Source: UBA1413 sp964567485 (GTDB lineage: Bacteria; Bacteroidota; Bacteroidia; Bacteroidales; Prolixibacteraceae). Taken from it: a DNA stretch of 64,000 nucleotides. Below are positions 42,110-49,465 of the stretch, piece after piece. The DNA lies in contig CAZMMX010000004.1 in assembly GCA_964567485.1 (NCBI GenBank), positions 1 to 64,000 on the forward strand, read 5' to 3'. Position numbers and translations under genes: made by a program. A model generated the notes under the pieces. The model was given only the letters and a program-made list of their open reading frames with translations. It searched no databases and was not told the DNA's origin. The stretch's first letter is position 1, and the number at the start of each line of letters is the position of its first letter.

Positions 42110-42457
42110 TCAGACGTCACTGATGAGCTCTTCCCAGTATTCGACGGCCCTGCGGGTATGGGGGATCACAATGGTCCCCCCCACCAGGTTGGCCACCGAG
42201 AAGATCTCGAATACTTCGGCGGTGGTCACCCCCAGCTCATGGCATTTTCCCAGGTGGTATTTCACACAGTCGTCACAACGCAGCACCATCGATGTGGCCA
42301 GTCCCAGCATCTCCTTGGTGCGGGCACTCAAAGCCCCGTCCTGGTATGTCAGCGTATCTATACTATAGATCCGCTTCATCACCTTGTTGTCGGCAGCCAG
42401 GATCTTCTCGTTCATCCTGAGCCGGTAGTTGTTGAATTCTTCAACCAGTTTTCCCAT
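42110..42457 (-). CDS. Carboxymuconolactone decarboxylase/AhpD-like protein
   Basis: A 115-residue all-helical protein of the CMD/AhpD superfamily. The redox or catalytic motif is CDDCVKYHLGKC: a CxxC followed by His, as in AhpD-type alkylhydroperoxidases, with a distal Cys. The C-terminal SVANLVGGTIVIPHTRRAVE is typical of small CMD proteins. A role in peroxide detoxification or a decarboxylation is possible; the short form is usually of unknown function. It stands alone on the minus strand and is flanked by 13-base inverted repeats (42031-42043 and 42490-42502). Confidence 0.86.
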   Translation of the reverse strand: MGKLVEEFNNYRLRMNEKILAADNKVMKRIYSIDTLTYQDGALSARTKEMLGLATSMVLRCDDCVKYHLGKCHELGVTTAEVFEIFSVANLVGGTIVIPHTRRAVEYWEELISDV

Positions 42458-42576
42458 CGTTCATTTTTTATTACAGGAACATTTCTCAAAGCCAGAGCTG
42501 TGGTTTTATACCCGACCTGTTAATCTGTAGCAAACCTATTGATCAGCACCAGACCTGTCAGCCAGCACCGGGTCCG

Positions 42577-43920
42577 TTATATGGGATCAGGCACCACCTC
42601 CCCGATCAGGGTGGTCTGGGTGCATCCGGTGATGGTCACTCTCACCAGGTCCCCCTTTTTATGGGTTCCACGCGGAAATACCACCACCTTGTTCTGCGAG
42701 GAACGGCCAAAGAGCATCTCTTGTGATTTCTTGGAAACCCCCTCGGCGAGGACCTCGAAAGTCTTTCCCACGTCCTCCCTGTTGAGCTGATGGGAAATGT
42801 GGTTCTGCAGCCTGATGATCTCATCGAGCCTGCGGGCCTTGACCCCGTCGGGAACATCGTCGGGGAGGTGGGCATGAGCATAGGTGCCCGGCCGTTCCGA
42901 ATAACGGAACATAAAAGCCATATCAAACCTGACCTCCTCCATCAACCGGAGGCTCTCCTGATGGTCCTCCTCCGTCTCGCCACTGAAACCACAGAAGATG
43001 TCGGTTGAGATGCCACAGCCGGGGATGATCTCGCGGATGGCCCTGATGCGGTCGAGATACCACTCCCTGTCGTACTTGCGGTTCATCAGCTTCAGGATCC
43101 GGGAGCTTCCCGACTGCACAGGAAGATGAACGTGCTTGCAAATATGGGGATGGGCCGCGATGACCCTGAGAATGGCATCACCCATATCTTTGGGATGGGA
43201 GGTGGTGAACCTGATACGCATGTTGGGAACCGCCTGTGCGGTCATCTCTAGCAGATCATGGAAACGCACCGGCTTGCGCTCCCCTTCGGGATGCCATTTG
43301 TAGGAGTTGACATTCTGCCCCAGAAGGGTCACCTCCCGGAAGCCCCGGGAGGAGAGATCCGTGACTTCATGAAGGATATCACGCGGATCACGGCTTCTTT
43401 CCCTGCCACGGGTATAGGGGACGATGCAGTAAGTGCAAAAGTTATTACACCCCCTGGTGATGCTCACGAACCCCGAAATGGCCGCATCCCCGATCCTGAC
43501 CGGGGTGATGCTGTCATAAGTCTCGATCTCCGACAGTTCCGTATTGATGGCCTTTTCACCGCGCCGGGCTTTCTCAAAAAGAAAGGGAAGGTCACGGTAG
43601 GCATCAGGGCCGGCCACCAGGTCCACCGCCTTATGACGCAGAAAATCGTCACCCAGGCGCTCGGCCATGCAGCCAATCACCCCAACGATCAGACCTTCTT
43701 TCTTCCTTTTGTAACTGCCGAAAAGATCAAGCCTCCCCCAGATCCTCTGTTCGGCATTTTCACGCACCGAACAGGTATTGATCAGGATGGCATCGGCTTC
43801 GGCTGCCGAAGCCGCCAGGGTGTACCCCTCCTCACCTAACACCGCGGCCACCACCTCACTGTCCGCAACATTCATCTGGCACCCGTAGGTCTCGATAAAA
43901 AGCTTTCCTTTCTTTTCCAT
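42577..43920 (-). CDS. miaB: tRNA-2-methylthio-N6-dimethylallyladenosine synthase MiaB
   Basis: A 447-residue radical-SAM methylthiotransferase that adds the 2-methylthio group at A37 of tRNAs. The N-terminal UPF0004 domain has the three cluster cysteines in IETYGCQMNVADSE, INTCSVRENAEQR and GVIGCMAER. The radical-SAM motif is CNNFCTYC (CxxxCxxC) in RGCNNFCTYCIVPYTRGRE, with GQNVNSYK next and a C-terminal TRAM domain. The arrangement and the RENAEQRIWGRL phrase favour MiaB over MtaB or RimO. The ATG at 43920 is chosen over a longer reading. A TAnnTTTG element ends four bases before it, suggesting an almost leaderless mRNA. Confidence 0.95.
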   Translation of the reverse strand: MEKKGKLFIETYGCQMNVADSEVVAAVLGEEGYTLAASAAEADAILINTCSVRENAEQRIWGRLDLFGSYKRKKEGLIVGVIGCMAERLGDDFLRHKAVDLVAGPDAYRDLPFLFEKARRGEKAINTELSEIETYDSITPVRIGDAAISGFVSITRGCNNFCTYCIVPYTRGRERSRDPRDILHEVTDLSSRGFREVTLLGQNVNSYKWHPEGERKPVRFHDLLEMTAQAVPNMRIRFTTSHPKDMGDAILRVIAAHPHICKHVHLPVQSGSSRILKLMNRKYDREWYLDRIRAIREIIPGCGISTDIFCGFSGETEEDHQESLRLMEEVRFDMAFMFRYSERPGTYAHAHLPDDVPDGVKARRLDEIIRLQNHISHQLNREDVGKTFEVLAEGVSKKSQEMLFGRSSQNKVVVFPRGTHKKGDLVRVTITGCTQTTLIGEVVPDPI

Positions 43921-43924
43921 AGGA

Positions 43925-43932
43925 CAAAAGTA
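43925..43932 (-). promoter_or_regulatory. Candidate -7 promoter element for miaB
   Basis: On the minus strand this reads TACTTTTG, an exact TAnnTTTG match separated by only four bases from the miaB ATG. Confidence 0.45.
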
Positions 43933-43985
43933 GAGGAAATTTAATTTCACCCCAAATAATCTTTTATTCCGGGGCCATTGAAGCT

Positions 43986-44007
43986 CCTCGCGGCAGAGCC
44001 TGCGAGG
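43986..44007 (+). repeat. Variant palindromic element
   Basis: CCTCGC and GCGAGG arms surround GGCAGAGCCT, resembling the hairpin part of the 42-base repeat 44 bases downstream but with T:A replacing a C:G pair in the arms. The following AATCCGATTCC loosely resembles the repeat's tail. Confidence 0.5.
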
Positions 44008-44050
44008 AATCCGATTCCGTCAAGGACTTCCTTATTTCGTCGCTCGCTTA

Positions 44051-44092
44051 CCCCGCGGCAAAGCCGACGGGGAATGCGCTCGCCGGAATTCA
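44051..44092 (+). repeat. Dispersed palindromic intergenic repeat, copy 2
   Basis: It matches 5577-5618 at 38 of 42 positions in the same orientation. Hairpin arms CCCCG/CGGGG and CGGC/GCCG enclose AAA; the tail reads AATGCGCTCGCCGGAATTCA. Two of the four differences fall in the stem and one in the loop. Confidence 0.78.
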
Positions 44093-44211
44093 CCCGGCCA
44101 CGTGAAACCGCCAACAAGCACTGAGAGTCCGTTTTGCAGGGAGGTATTATGAAATTATAAATCCTGACCTGCCGAATTTTACTTATGATCTGCTGATATG
44201 GATATTCTCTT

Positions 44212-44219
44212 TATATTTG
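44212..44219 (+). promoter_or_regulatory. Candidate -7 promoter element for the SPOR-like gene
   Basis: TATATTTG is an exact TAnnTTTG match 25 bases before the ATG of the next gene. Confidence 0.5.
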
Positions 44220-44244
44220 TGACTTAAAGATCGTCAAGAGTTAA

Positions 44245-44694
44245 ATGAAAAGGATCCTTATCATCTTACCCCTGCTGTTGGTAACCCTGTTGTCATCAGG
44301 GCAAAGCGGCACGCAGGGGAATGCCTCTGTTTCGCGCAGCAGCCACGATATTTTCACCAGGCTGGGGCACGACCAGGATCCCCGGCTCGAATCACTGGTG
44401 AGGCTCCACATCCGCAGAAACCAGCAGGGGGGAAAGAGCCAGGGCTACAGGGTGGAGATATTCTTTTCCTCCGACCTGAATGCCCGCCAGCGCGCCCAGA
44501 AGATCAAAGGAGAATTCCTCTCCTCCTATCCCGAAACCAATGTTTACATCACCTATGTCTCCCCCGATTTCAAGGTGAGGGTCGGCGATTTCCGCACCCG
44601 TAACGAGGCCCTGAAACTGATGAAGGAGATCCAGGGGCGCTTTCCGAAAGCCTTTGTGGTCCCCGACTTGATCGAAATTCCCAAAAATTATTAA
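44245..44694 (+). CDS. Secreted SPOR-domain-like protein
   Basis: A 149-residue exported protein. A signal peptide (residues 1-19, ending near SSGQSG) precedes a linker and a C-terminal domain (about 65-140) that looks like a SPOR domain: GYRVEIFFSSDLNARQRAQ, NVYITYVSPDFKVRVGDF and ALKLMKEIQGRFPKAFVV. SPOR domains bind denuded peptidoglycan strands at division sites. The match is by pattern and not by an invariant motif. It is 14 bases upstream of the PurF paralogue on the same strand, so they are probably co-transcribed, though no functional link is obvious. Confidence 0.78.
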   Translation: MKRILIILPLLLVTLLSSGQSGTQGNASVSRSSHDIFTRLGHDQDPRLESLVRLHIRRNQQGGKSQGYRVEIFFSSDLNARQRAQKIKGEFLSSYPETNVYITYVSPDFKVRVGDFRTRNEALKLMKEIQGRFPKAFVVPDLIEIPKNY

Positions 44695-44708
44695 CAGGAG
44701 AATCCCTG

Positions 44709-46607
44709 ATGAGCGAATCCATTAAACACGAATGCGGAATAGCGCTGATCAGGCTGCTCCGCCCTATCTCCTATTATCAGGAAAAATACGGTTCCTGGCA
44801 CTACGGCATGGACAAGTTGTACCTGCTGATGGAAAAACAGCACAACCGTGGTCAGGACGGGGCTGGGATGGTAAACATCAAGATCAGGCTGCAACCCGGA
44901 CAGGAGTACATCACCCGGTTTCGTTCCAACGGGCAGAACCCCATCGTAGAAATTTTCGACAAGGCCGAAAAAGCCAGCCGGAAAGCGATGAAAGAAGCCC
45001 CGGAAGAAATCACCCCCCAGTGGATCTACGATCACCTTCCCTTCAGTGGGGAGCTTTTCCTGGGCCATCTCCGCTATGGGACTTTCGGCCGTAACAGTAT
45101 CGAGTTCGTGCATCCCGTGATGCGACAAAATAACTGGAAATCACGCAACCTCGTGCTGGCCGGCAATTTCAACCTTACCAACACCGACGAGCTGTTCCGC
45201 AAACTCCTCGACCTGGGGCAACATCCCATAGCCTACACCGATACCGTGACCATCCTCGAAAAAGTAGGCCACTTTCTCGATGAGGAGAACCAGCTTCTCT
45301 TCAGGCAATATAAAAACGAAGGGTTCACCAACCGGCAAATATCGCCGCTTATCGAACAAAACCTCGATTTACGCAACCTGCTGGAACGGTCGTCAAAGGA
45401 TTGGGACGGGGGGTATGCCATTGCCGGACTGATTGGGCACGGGGATGCCTTTGTGATGCGCGATCCCTGGGGTATCAGGCCTGCCTATTACTATCACAAC
45501 GACGAAATCGTGGTCGCCGCCTCGGAAAGACCCGTCATTCAAACGGTCATGAACATCCCCGGGGAGCTGGTCAGGGAAATCACCCCGGGAAACGCCCTGA
45601 TGATCCGCAAAGACGGGCGCGTCTCTGAAGAGATGATCCGCATCCCCAAAAAACGGGCTTCCTGTTCCTTCGAGAGAATATACTTCTCACGGGGCAGCGA
45701 CAGCACCATCTACAGGGAAAGAAAAGAACTGGGCCGTCTGCTCGCCCCCGCCATCCTCGGGGTGATCGGCCATGACTTCGAAAATTGCGTATTCTCCTAT
45801 ATCCCCAATACCTCCGAAACGGCATTCTTCGGAATGACTCAGGGCATCAGGGATGACCTGAATGAATGGAAAATCAAGGAGATCCGCCAAAGAAACGGCT
45901 CTCTCACCGACGATCAGATCAAGGAGATCCTCTCTGCGGAACCACGCATCGAGAAAATTGCCGTCAAGGACGTGAAACTCCGCACCTTCATCGCCGACGA
46001 GGGAAGCCGCCATGACCTGGTGGCCCACGTCTACGACGTCACCTACGGGGTGATCAGGGAAAACCGCGATACCCTGGTGATTATCGATGACTCCATCGTC
46101 AGGGGAACCACCCTGCGCGACAGCATCATCAAAATCCTCGACCGCCTTCACCCCCTCAGAATCATCGTGGTCTCCTCAGCCCCCCAAATCAGATACCCCG
46201 ACTGTTACGGCATCGACATGACCCGCCTCGACAGCTTCATCGCCTTCAACGCCGCAATCTCCCTCCTCAGAGAAAAGGGAATGGAAGAGACCATCACCAA
46301 TGTCTACAGGAAATGTAAGGAACAGGAAAACCTTCCCCGCGAAGAGATCGTCAATTACGTCACGGAAATTTATAAACCCTTTACCGAAGAGGAAATTTCA
46401 GGCAAGATCGCCCAAATGGTCTCCCCCGAAGGATGCCGCGCTGAGGTGAAAATCGTTTACCAGAGTGTGGAAAACCTGCACAAGGCCTGTCCCAACGACA
46501 CAGGCGACTGGTATTTTACCGGTAACTACCCAACCCCGGGAGGAAACCGCGTAGTCAACGCCTCCTTCATCAACTTCATCGAAAACAGAAAAGGCCGCAG
46601 CTACTGA
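44709..46607 (+). CDS. Long amidophosphoribosyltransferase (PurF) paralogue
   Basis: A 632-residue class II glutamine amidotransferase fused to a phosphoribosyltransferase. The N-terminal Cys9 in KHECGIALIRLL would be the nucleophile after processing, followed by QHNRGQDGAGMVN, LFLGHLRYGTFG and RDPWGIRPAYYY. The PRPP-binding loop LVIIDDSIVRGTTLRDSI is intact. Canonical PurF, the first committed enzyme of purine synthesis, is about 470-505 residues, so this protein has roughly 130 extra, mainly in insertions around residues 75-130 and a C-terminal extension. Many Bacteroidota carry such a long paralogue of unproven specificity. AGGAG lies before the ATG. Whether it makes phosphoribosylamine is unknown. 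Confidence 0.86.
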   Translation: MSESIKHECGIALIRLLRPISYYQEKYGSWHYGMDKLYLLMEKQHNRGQDGAGMVNIKIRLQPGQEYITRFRSNGQNPIVEIFDKAEKASRKAMKEAPEEITPQWIYDHLPFSGELFLGHLRYGTFGRNSIEFVHPVMRQNNWKSRNLVLAGNFNLTNTDELFRKLLDLGQHPIAYTDTVTILEKVGHFLDEENQLLFRQYKNEGFTNRQISPLIEQNLDLRNLLERSSKDWDGGYAIAGLIGHGDAFVMRDPWGIRPAYYYHNDEIVVAASERPVIQTVMNIPGELVREITPGNALMIRKDGRVSEEMIRIPKKRASCSFERIYFSRGSDSTIYRERKELGRLLAPAILGVIGHDFENCVFSYIPNTSETAFFGMTQGIRDDLNEWKIKEIRQRNGSLTDDQIKEILSAEPRIEKIAVKDVKLRTFIADEGSRHDLVAHVYDVTYGVIRENRDTLVIIDDSIVRGTTLRDSIIKILDRLHPLRIIVVSSAPQIRYPDCYGIDMTRLDSFIAFNAAISLLREKGMEETITNVYRKCKEQENLPREEIVNYVTEIYKPFTEEEISGKIAQMVSPEGCRAEVKIVYQSVENLHKACPNDTGDWYFTGNYPTPGGNRVVNASFINFIENRKGRSY

Positions 46608-46682
46608 TGCCTTATTCTGAGCTTCTGATCTTTCCCTGGGACTCCCACAATCCAGATTCCGGGCTTAAGACTCAAGACTATT

Positions 46683-47642
46683 TCATTCCGGCAGAAACCA
46701 GTTTTCTGTCTCCTTGCCCCTGATATAGGTCTCGATGTGGCGGTCCATTTTCACCGTATAAATGTCAGAGACCGTCAGGATAATCCCTGTCTCCAGGACG
46801 TTTCCGAAACCTTCATGCCTGACGGTGCCGAAGGTCTTCATGGAAGGAGAGAGGTTCATATAGGCATTGAAAAGAGGCGGTATATTCTCGCCAAACTGCC
46901 TGACTGCCTGCACCAGAATTTTGTAATCCTCCTTGTAGTCATCCCCCGTGAAAAGGGCATCCATTTTGGGAAAATCAATATCGAATTTGAAAGGTTTGAT
47001 GGGAGAGACCAGGTTTTCACGGTCGCGGAAATACTTGAGGAAGAAATATTGGATGAGATTGCGGGCTTCGGTATGGAAATGGTCATACATGGTGACCTTT
47101 CCGAAAAAGAAGCGGATACCGGGATGGTCGACGGTCAAGGCCCCCAGGCCGTCCCACAAATTGTCAAGGGCATAAAGGGCTTTGGCTCCGGCCTTGCTCG
47201 ACTGGTAGGCAGGAGTGACGAATGATCGTCCCAATTCCAGAGTATAGGGAATATAATCGCGGCAGAAACTCTCGGAAAAATGGAACAACTCGGTAGTGGC
47301 CAGCCGGATGCGGCCATTCTCATCGCAGGGAGCTTCGGAACAGATCATATAACGGTATCCTCCCAGGATTTCCTTTGCGTCAGGATCCCAAACAATCAGC
47401 TGCTTATAAGGGACTTCCGCCAGATCATAAGGATCAAGGTCCACCTCTTCACCAGTACCCCCTCCGGCATCACGAAACGTGAGCTCCCGCAACCGACCAA
47501 TCTCCTGCATGATGACCGGAGAATCATGGTGCGTAATGATGTATATCTCATTACCCCCTTTGTTGGTCCTGCGCATCAACTTATCAGGCGTAAGCTCTGC
47601 CATGATCTGTTCTGGGGGTGCAGGCGCAACGATATCTTTCAT
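46683..47642 (-). CDS. glsB: OlsB/GlsB-like N-acyltransferase
   Basis: A 319-residue protein of the GNAT-like OlsB/hemolysin family. Signatures are RLRELTFRDAGGGTGEEVDL, DPYDLAEVPYKQLIVWD and EILGGYRYMI, then LELGRSFVTPAYQSSK with a likely acyl-carrier contact region. In Bacteroides thetaiotaomicron, GlsB N-acylates glycine to start glycine-lipid synthesis, and its gene neighbours glsA. Here the O-acyltransferase gene lies 65 bases upstream on the same strand, matching that pair, so glycine (or ornithine) lipids are likely. It is a soluble or peripheral enzyme using acyl-ACP. The substrate amino acid cannot be told from sequence. Confidence 0.82.
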   Translation of the reverse strand: MKDIVAPAPPEQIMAELTPDKLMRRTNKGGNEIYIITHHDSPVIMQEIGRLRELTFRDAGGGTGEEVDLDPYDLAEVPYKQLIVWDPDAKEILGGYRYMICSEAPCDENGRIRLATTELFHFSESFCRDYIPYTLELGRSFVTPAYQSSKAGAKALYALDNLWDGLGALTVDHPGIRFFFGKVTMYDHFHTEARNLIQYFFLKYFRDRENLVSPIKPFKFDIDFPKMDALFTGDDYKEDYKILVQAVRQFGENIPPLFNAYMNLSPSMKTFGTVRHEGFGNVLETGIILTVSDIYTVKMDRHIETYIRGKETENWFLPE

Positions 47643-47707
47643 GAGTCCAGAAATTCAAAATAAGCCTCAAAAATATAAAAAAACAATCCCTGATGTATAG
47701 TGCAGAG

Positions 47708-48571
47708 CTATTTTTCCATTTTCGTCCCCTCAGGAAGGGTGTAAACCAGCTCTCTGACCCAGGCCGCCCACTCCTTGTGGCTGCGGCTGCGGTCAAAGGT
47801 TTCCCACGGAATGGGCTTGCCAAACCAGAGCTCTATCCGCTTGCGGCGATGCCGGTATGTTTCGTCAGGCAAAAGAAACATCTCCAGGTTCCAACTGATC
47901 CCCAATTTCTTACGCCATTTCGCCACCCAATAAAAACGGTTCGAATTCTTTCCGCTGATAAACACGGGAATCACATCACGCCGGAATTCCACCGCCTTGG
48001 TGATAAAATGCTTCTGCCACTCCAGGTCAGCCACCTTTCCCCCGCTCCTTCGCGATGCCAGTCCCGAAGGAAAAATCAGAATCTGCTGCCCCGAACGATA
48101 AGTCTCCTGCAAAATCAGCGCCGCCTCACGGGTGTTGCTCCCATGATGGTTCACCGGCACAAATAAAGGCCTCAGCGGAGGAATCAGCATCAGCACATCA
48201 TTCACCAAAAACCGGAAAGAGCCCAGCCTCTTATGCACATTCTCCATCAACAATAAAGAATCAAATCCCCCCAACGGATGATTGCCCGCAAAGATGTAAC
48301 TCCCCGATGCAGGAATATTCTCCGCCCCATGTACCACCTCGGTAATCTCAAAATCCTTCAGCGATGCCGTCACAAAATCCATCCCCGACAAATGACCGTA
48401 CTTCACGACAAAACTGTTCATGAAATCAAGTCGCATGATCCTGTGAATCAGACGAAAAACAAACCCGGGAATAAACCTCGACAATGCCGGATTTTTCTCC
48501 CGGAATAACGCCTTGATGTCTATCGGCTTAAATGACACCGGCTGACCGTTTCCCTGCTCCATTCCCCCCAT
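47708..48571 (-). CDS. glsA: PlsC-family O-acyltransferase (GlsA-like)
   Basis: A 287-residue acyltransferase. The active site HX4D is NHPLGGFDSLLL, and the glycerol-binding-like motif is FPSGLASRRSGGKVADL, with SFVVKYGHLSGMDF typical of the Bacteroidota GlsA group. In known glycine-lipid synthesis GlsA adds the second, O-linked fatty acid to the N-acylated glycine made by GlsB. The gene is first of the pair. Two ATG codons (48571 and 48562) are in frame near the start; the outer one is annotated here. The SerPro- and Arg-rich middle part argues for cytoplasmic membrane-face location. Confidence 0.83.
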   Translation of the reverse strand: MGGMEQGNGQPVSFKPIDIKALFREKNPALSRFIPGFVFRLIHRIMRLDFMNSFVVKYGHLSGMDFVTASLKDFEITEVVHGAENIPASGSYIFAGNHPLGGFDSLLLMENVHKRLGSFRFLVNDVLMLIPPLRPLFVPVNHHGSNTREAALILQETYRSGQQILIFPSGLASRRSGGKVADLEWQKHFITKAVEFRRDVIPVFISGKNSNRFYWVAKWRKKLGISWNLEMFLLPDETYRHRRKRIELWFGKPIPWETFDRSRSHKEWAAWVRELVYTLPEGTKMEK

Positions 48572-48997
48572 ATCGCACTTTCATCTGGTTAATTATTCCG
48601 CTATTCTGGTTAATCATGCGAAACACAGGCCATGCCCATGTGTTAATCATCGCGGTTGGTGCATATGCACTCCATCACTATTTCATCTGTTGTTGACCGC
48701 ATACCCTCACTCCGGCGGCTATGACCACACTAAATAAACCATTTTTTTCCAAACCAGAAATAACTCCCCGAATTTCAGAATTATCAACCTAAAAGTTATC
48801 CACGCCCCCCATCCCCCCAAAAAATTGAGTGACAATTTTTTCCATACCCTCTCCCTTGTTGCTGAACCCTGTTCCCAACATCTTATGAACAAATTATCAA
48901 CATATTCGGAAATCTTCTTCGTGGAATAAAATGTAAAGGAATGTAATAATGTGGAATAATATTTCTATTTTTACTTCATCTAAAGATGCAGGATCAG
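48572..48997. other. Divergent intergenic region upstream of the dcw cluster
   Basis: No gene is supported. The right half is AT-rich and includes the MraZ-like repeats and a near-consensus promoter element TATTTTTA (48966-48973). Four sequences resembling DnaA boxes with one or two mismatches occur at 48781, 48796, 48883 and 48894. Confidence 0.55.
48921..48960 (+). promoter_or_regulatory. Putative MraZ operator: four 10-base direct repeats
   Basis: Four consecutive decamers, GTGGAATAAA, ATGTAAAGGA, ATGTAATAAT and GTGGAATAAT, share TG(G/T)AA at exact 10-base spacing (48922, 48932, 48942, 48952). E. coli MraZ binds TGGGN repeats at the same period upstream of mraZ. The array ends six bases before the likely -7 element and 38 before the mraZ ATG. 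Confidence 0.6.
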
Positions 48998-49465
48998 ATG
49001 ATACGATTTTCCGCCAGATACAGTGCCTTGATTGATGACAAGGGAAGGGTTGTCCTTCCTTCGCCGTTCAAGAAGGCCATGGGTCCCCTGGCGGAGGAGC
49101 CTCTGGTGATAGAAAAGGATATTTACAAGCCTTGTCTGAACATTTTTCCCCAGAAGTTTTATGAGGAGAGGCTTCGCAGCATTGAGGAAAAGCTCAATCT
49201 CTTTGATGAGCAGGATGATGACCTGCTTGCCGACCTGTATGAGAATTTTGCCACGGTAACGATGGCTCCCAATGGCAGGATCAATATTCCTTCGGACTTC
49301 ATGGAGCATGCCGCGATAGAGAAGGAGGTGATATTTGCCGGGAAGGGGACCTCGGTCACCTTGTGGAATGAGAAGAAGTACCACGAAATGAAGGAATCGC
49401 GAAAGCCTTTCCGTGAGAACTTCAGGGATCGCCTGGCCAATTTACCCGACAGTCCACAGTCATGA
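48998..49465 (+). CDS. mraZ: Transcriptional regulator MraZ
   Basis: A 155-residue MraZ protein, an AbrB-like DNA-binding ring that represses the dcw operon in E. coli. Two SpoVT-AbrB repeats are visible: the first with ALIDDKGRVVLPSPFKKAM (about residues 9-27), the second with VTMAPNGRINIPSDFMEHA (about 85-105). The start at 48998 matches the usual MIRF start and has AGGA four bases upstream; an ATG at 48986 is also in frame. It leads the division and wall cluster and overlaps rsmH by 4 bases. The direct repeats just upstream are its probable binding sites. Confidence 0.93.
   Translation: MIRFSARYSALIDDKGRVVLPSPFKKAMGPLAEEPLVIEKDIYKPCLNIFPQKFYEERLRSIEEKLNLFDEQDDDLLADLYENFATVTMAPNGRINIPSDFMEHAAIEKEVIFAGKGTSVTLWNEKKYHEMKESRKPFRENFRDRLANLPDSPQS

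Larger units (their letters stand above)
43933..44244. other. Divergent intergenic region with repeat elements
   Basis: No gene is supported between miaB and the SPOR-like gene. The stretch holds two palindromic elements (43986-44007 and 44051-44092) and a promoter match for the rightward gene. Confidence 0.55.

Noticed and set aside
48781..48902. Four DnaA-box-like sequences (TTATCAACC, TTATCCACG, TTATGAACA, TTATCAACA) suggesting an origin
   Set aside because: None is an exact TTATNCACA box, the spacing is irregular, and the region is AT-rich, so near matches are expected. No dnaA, dnaN or other origin genes are adjacent.
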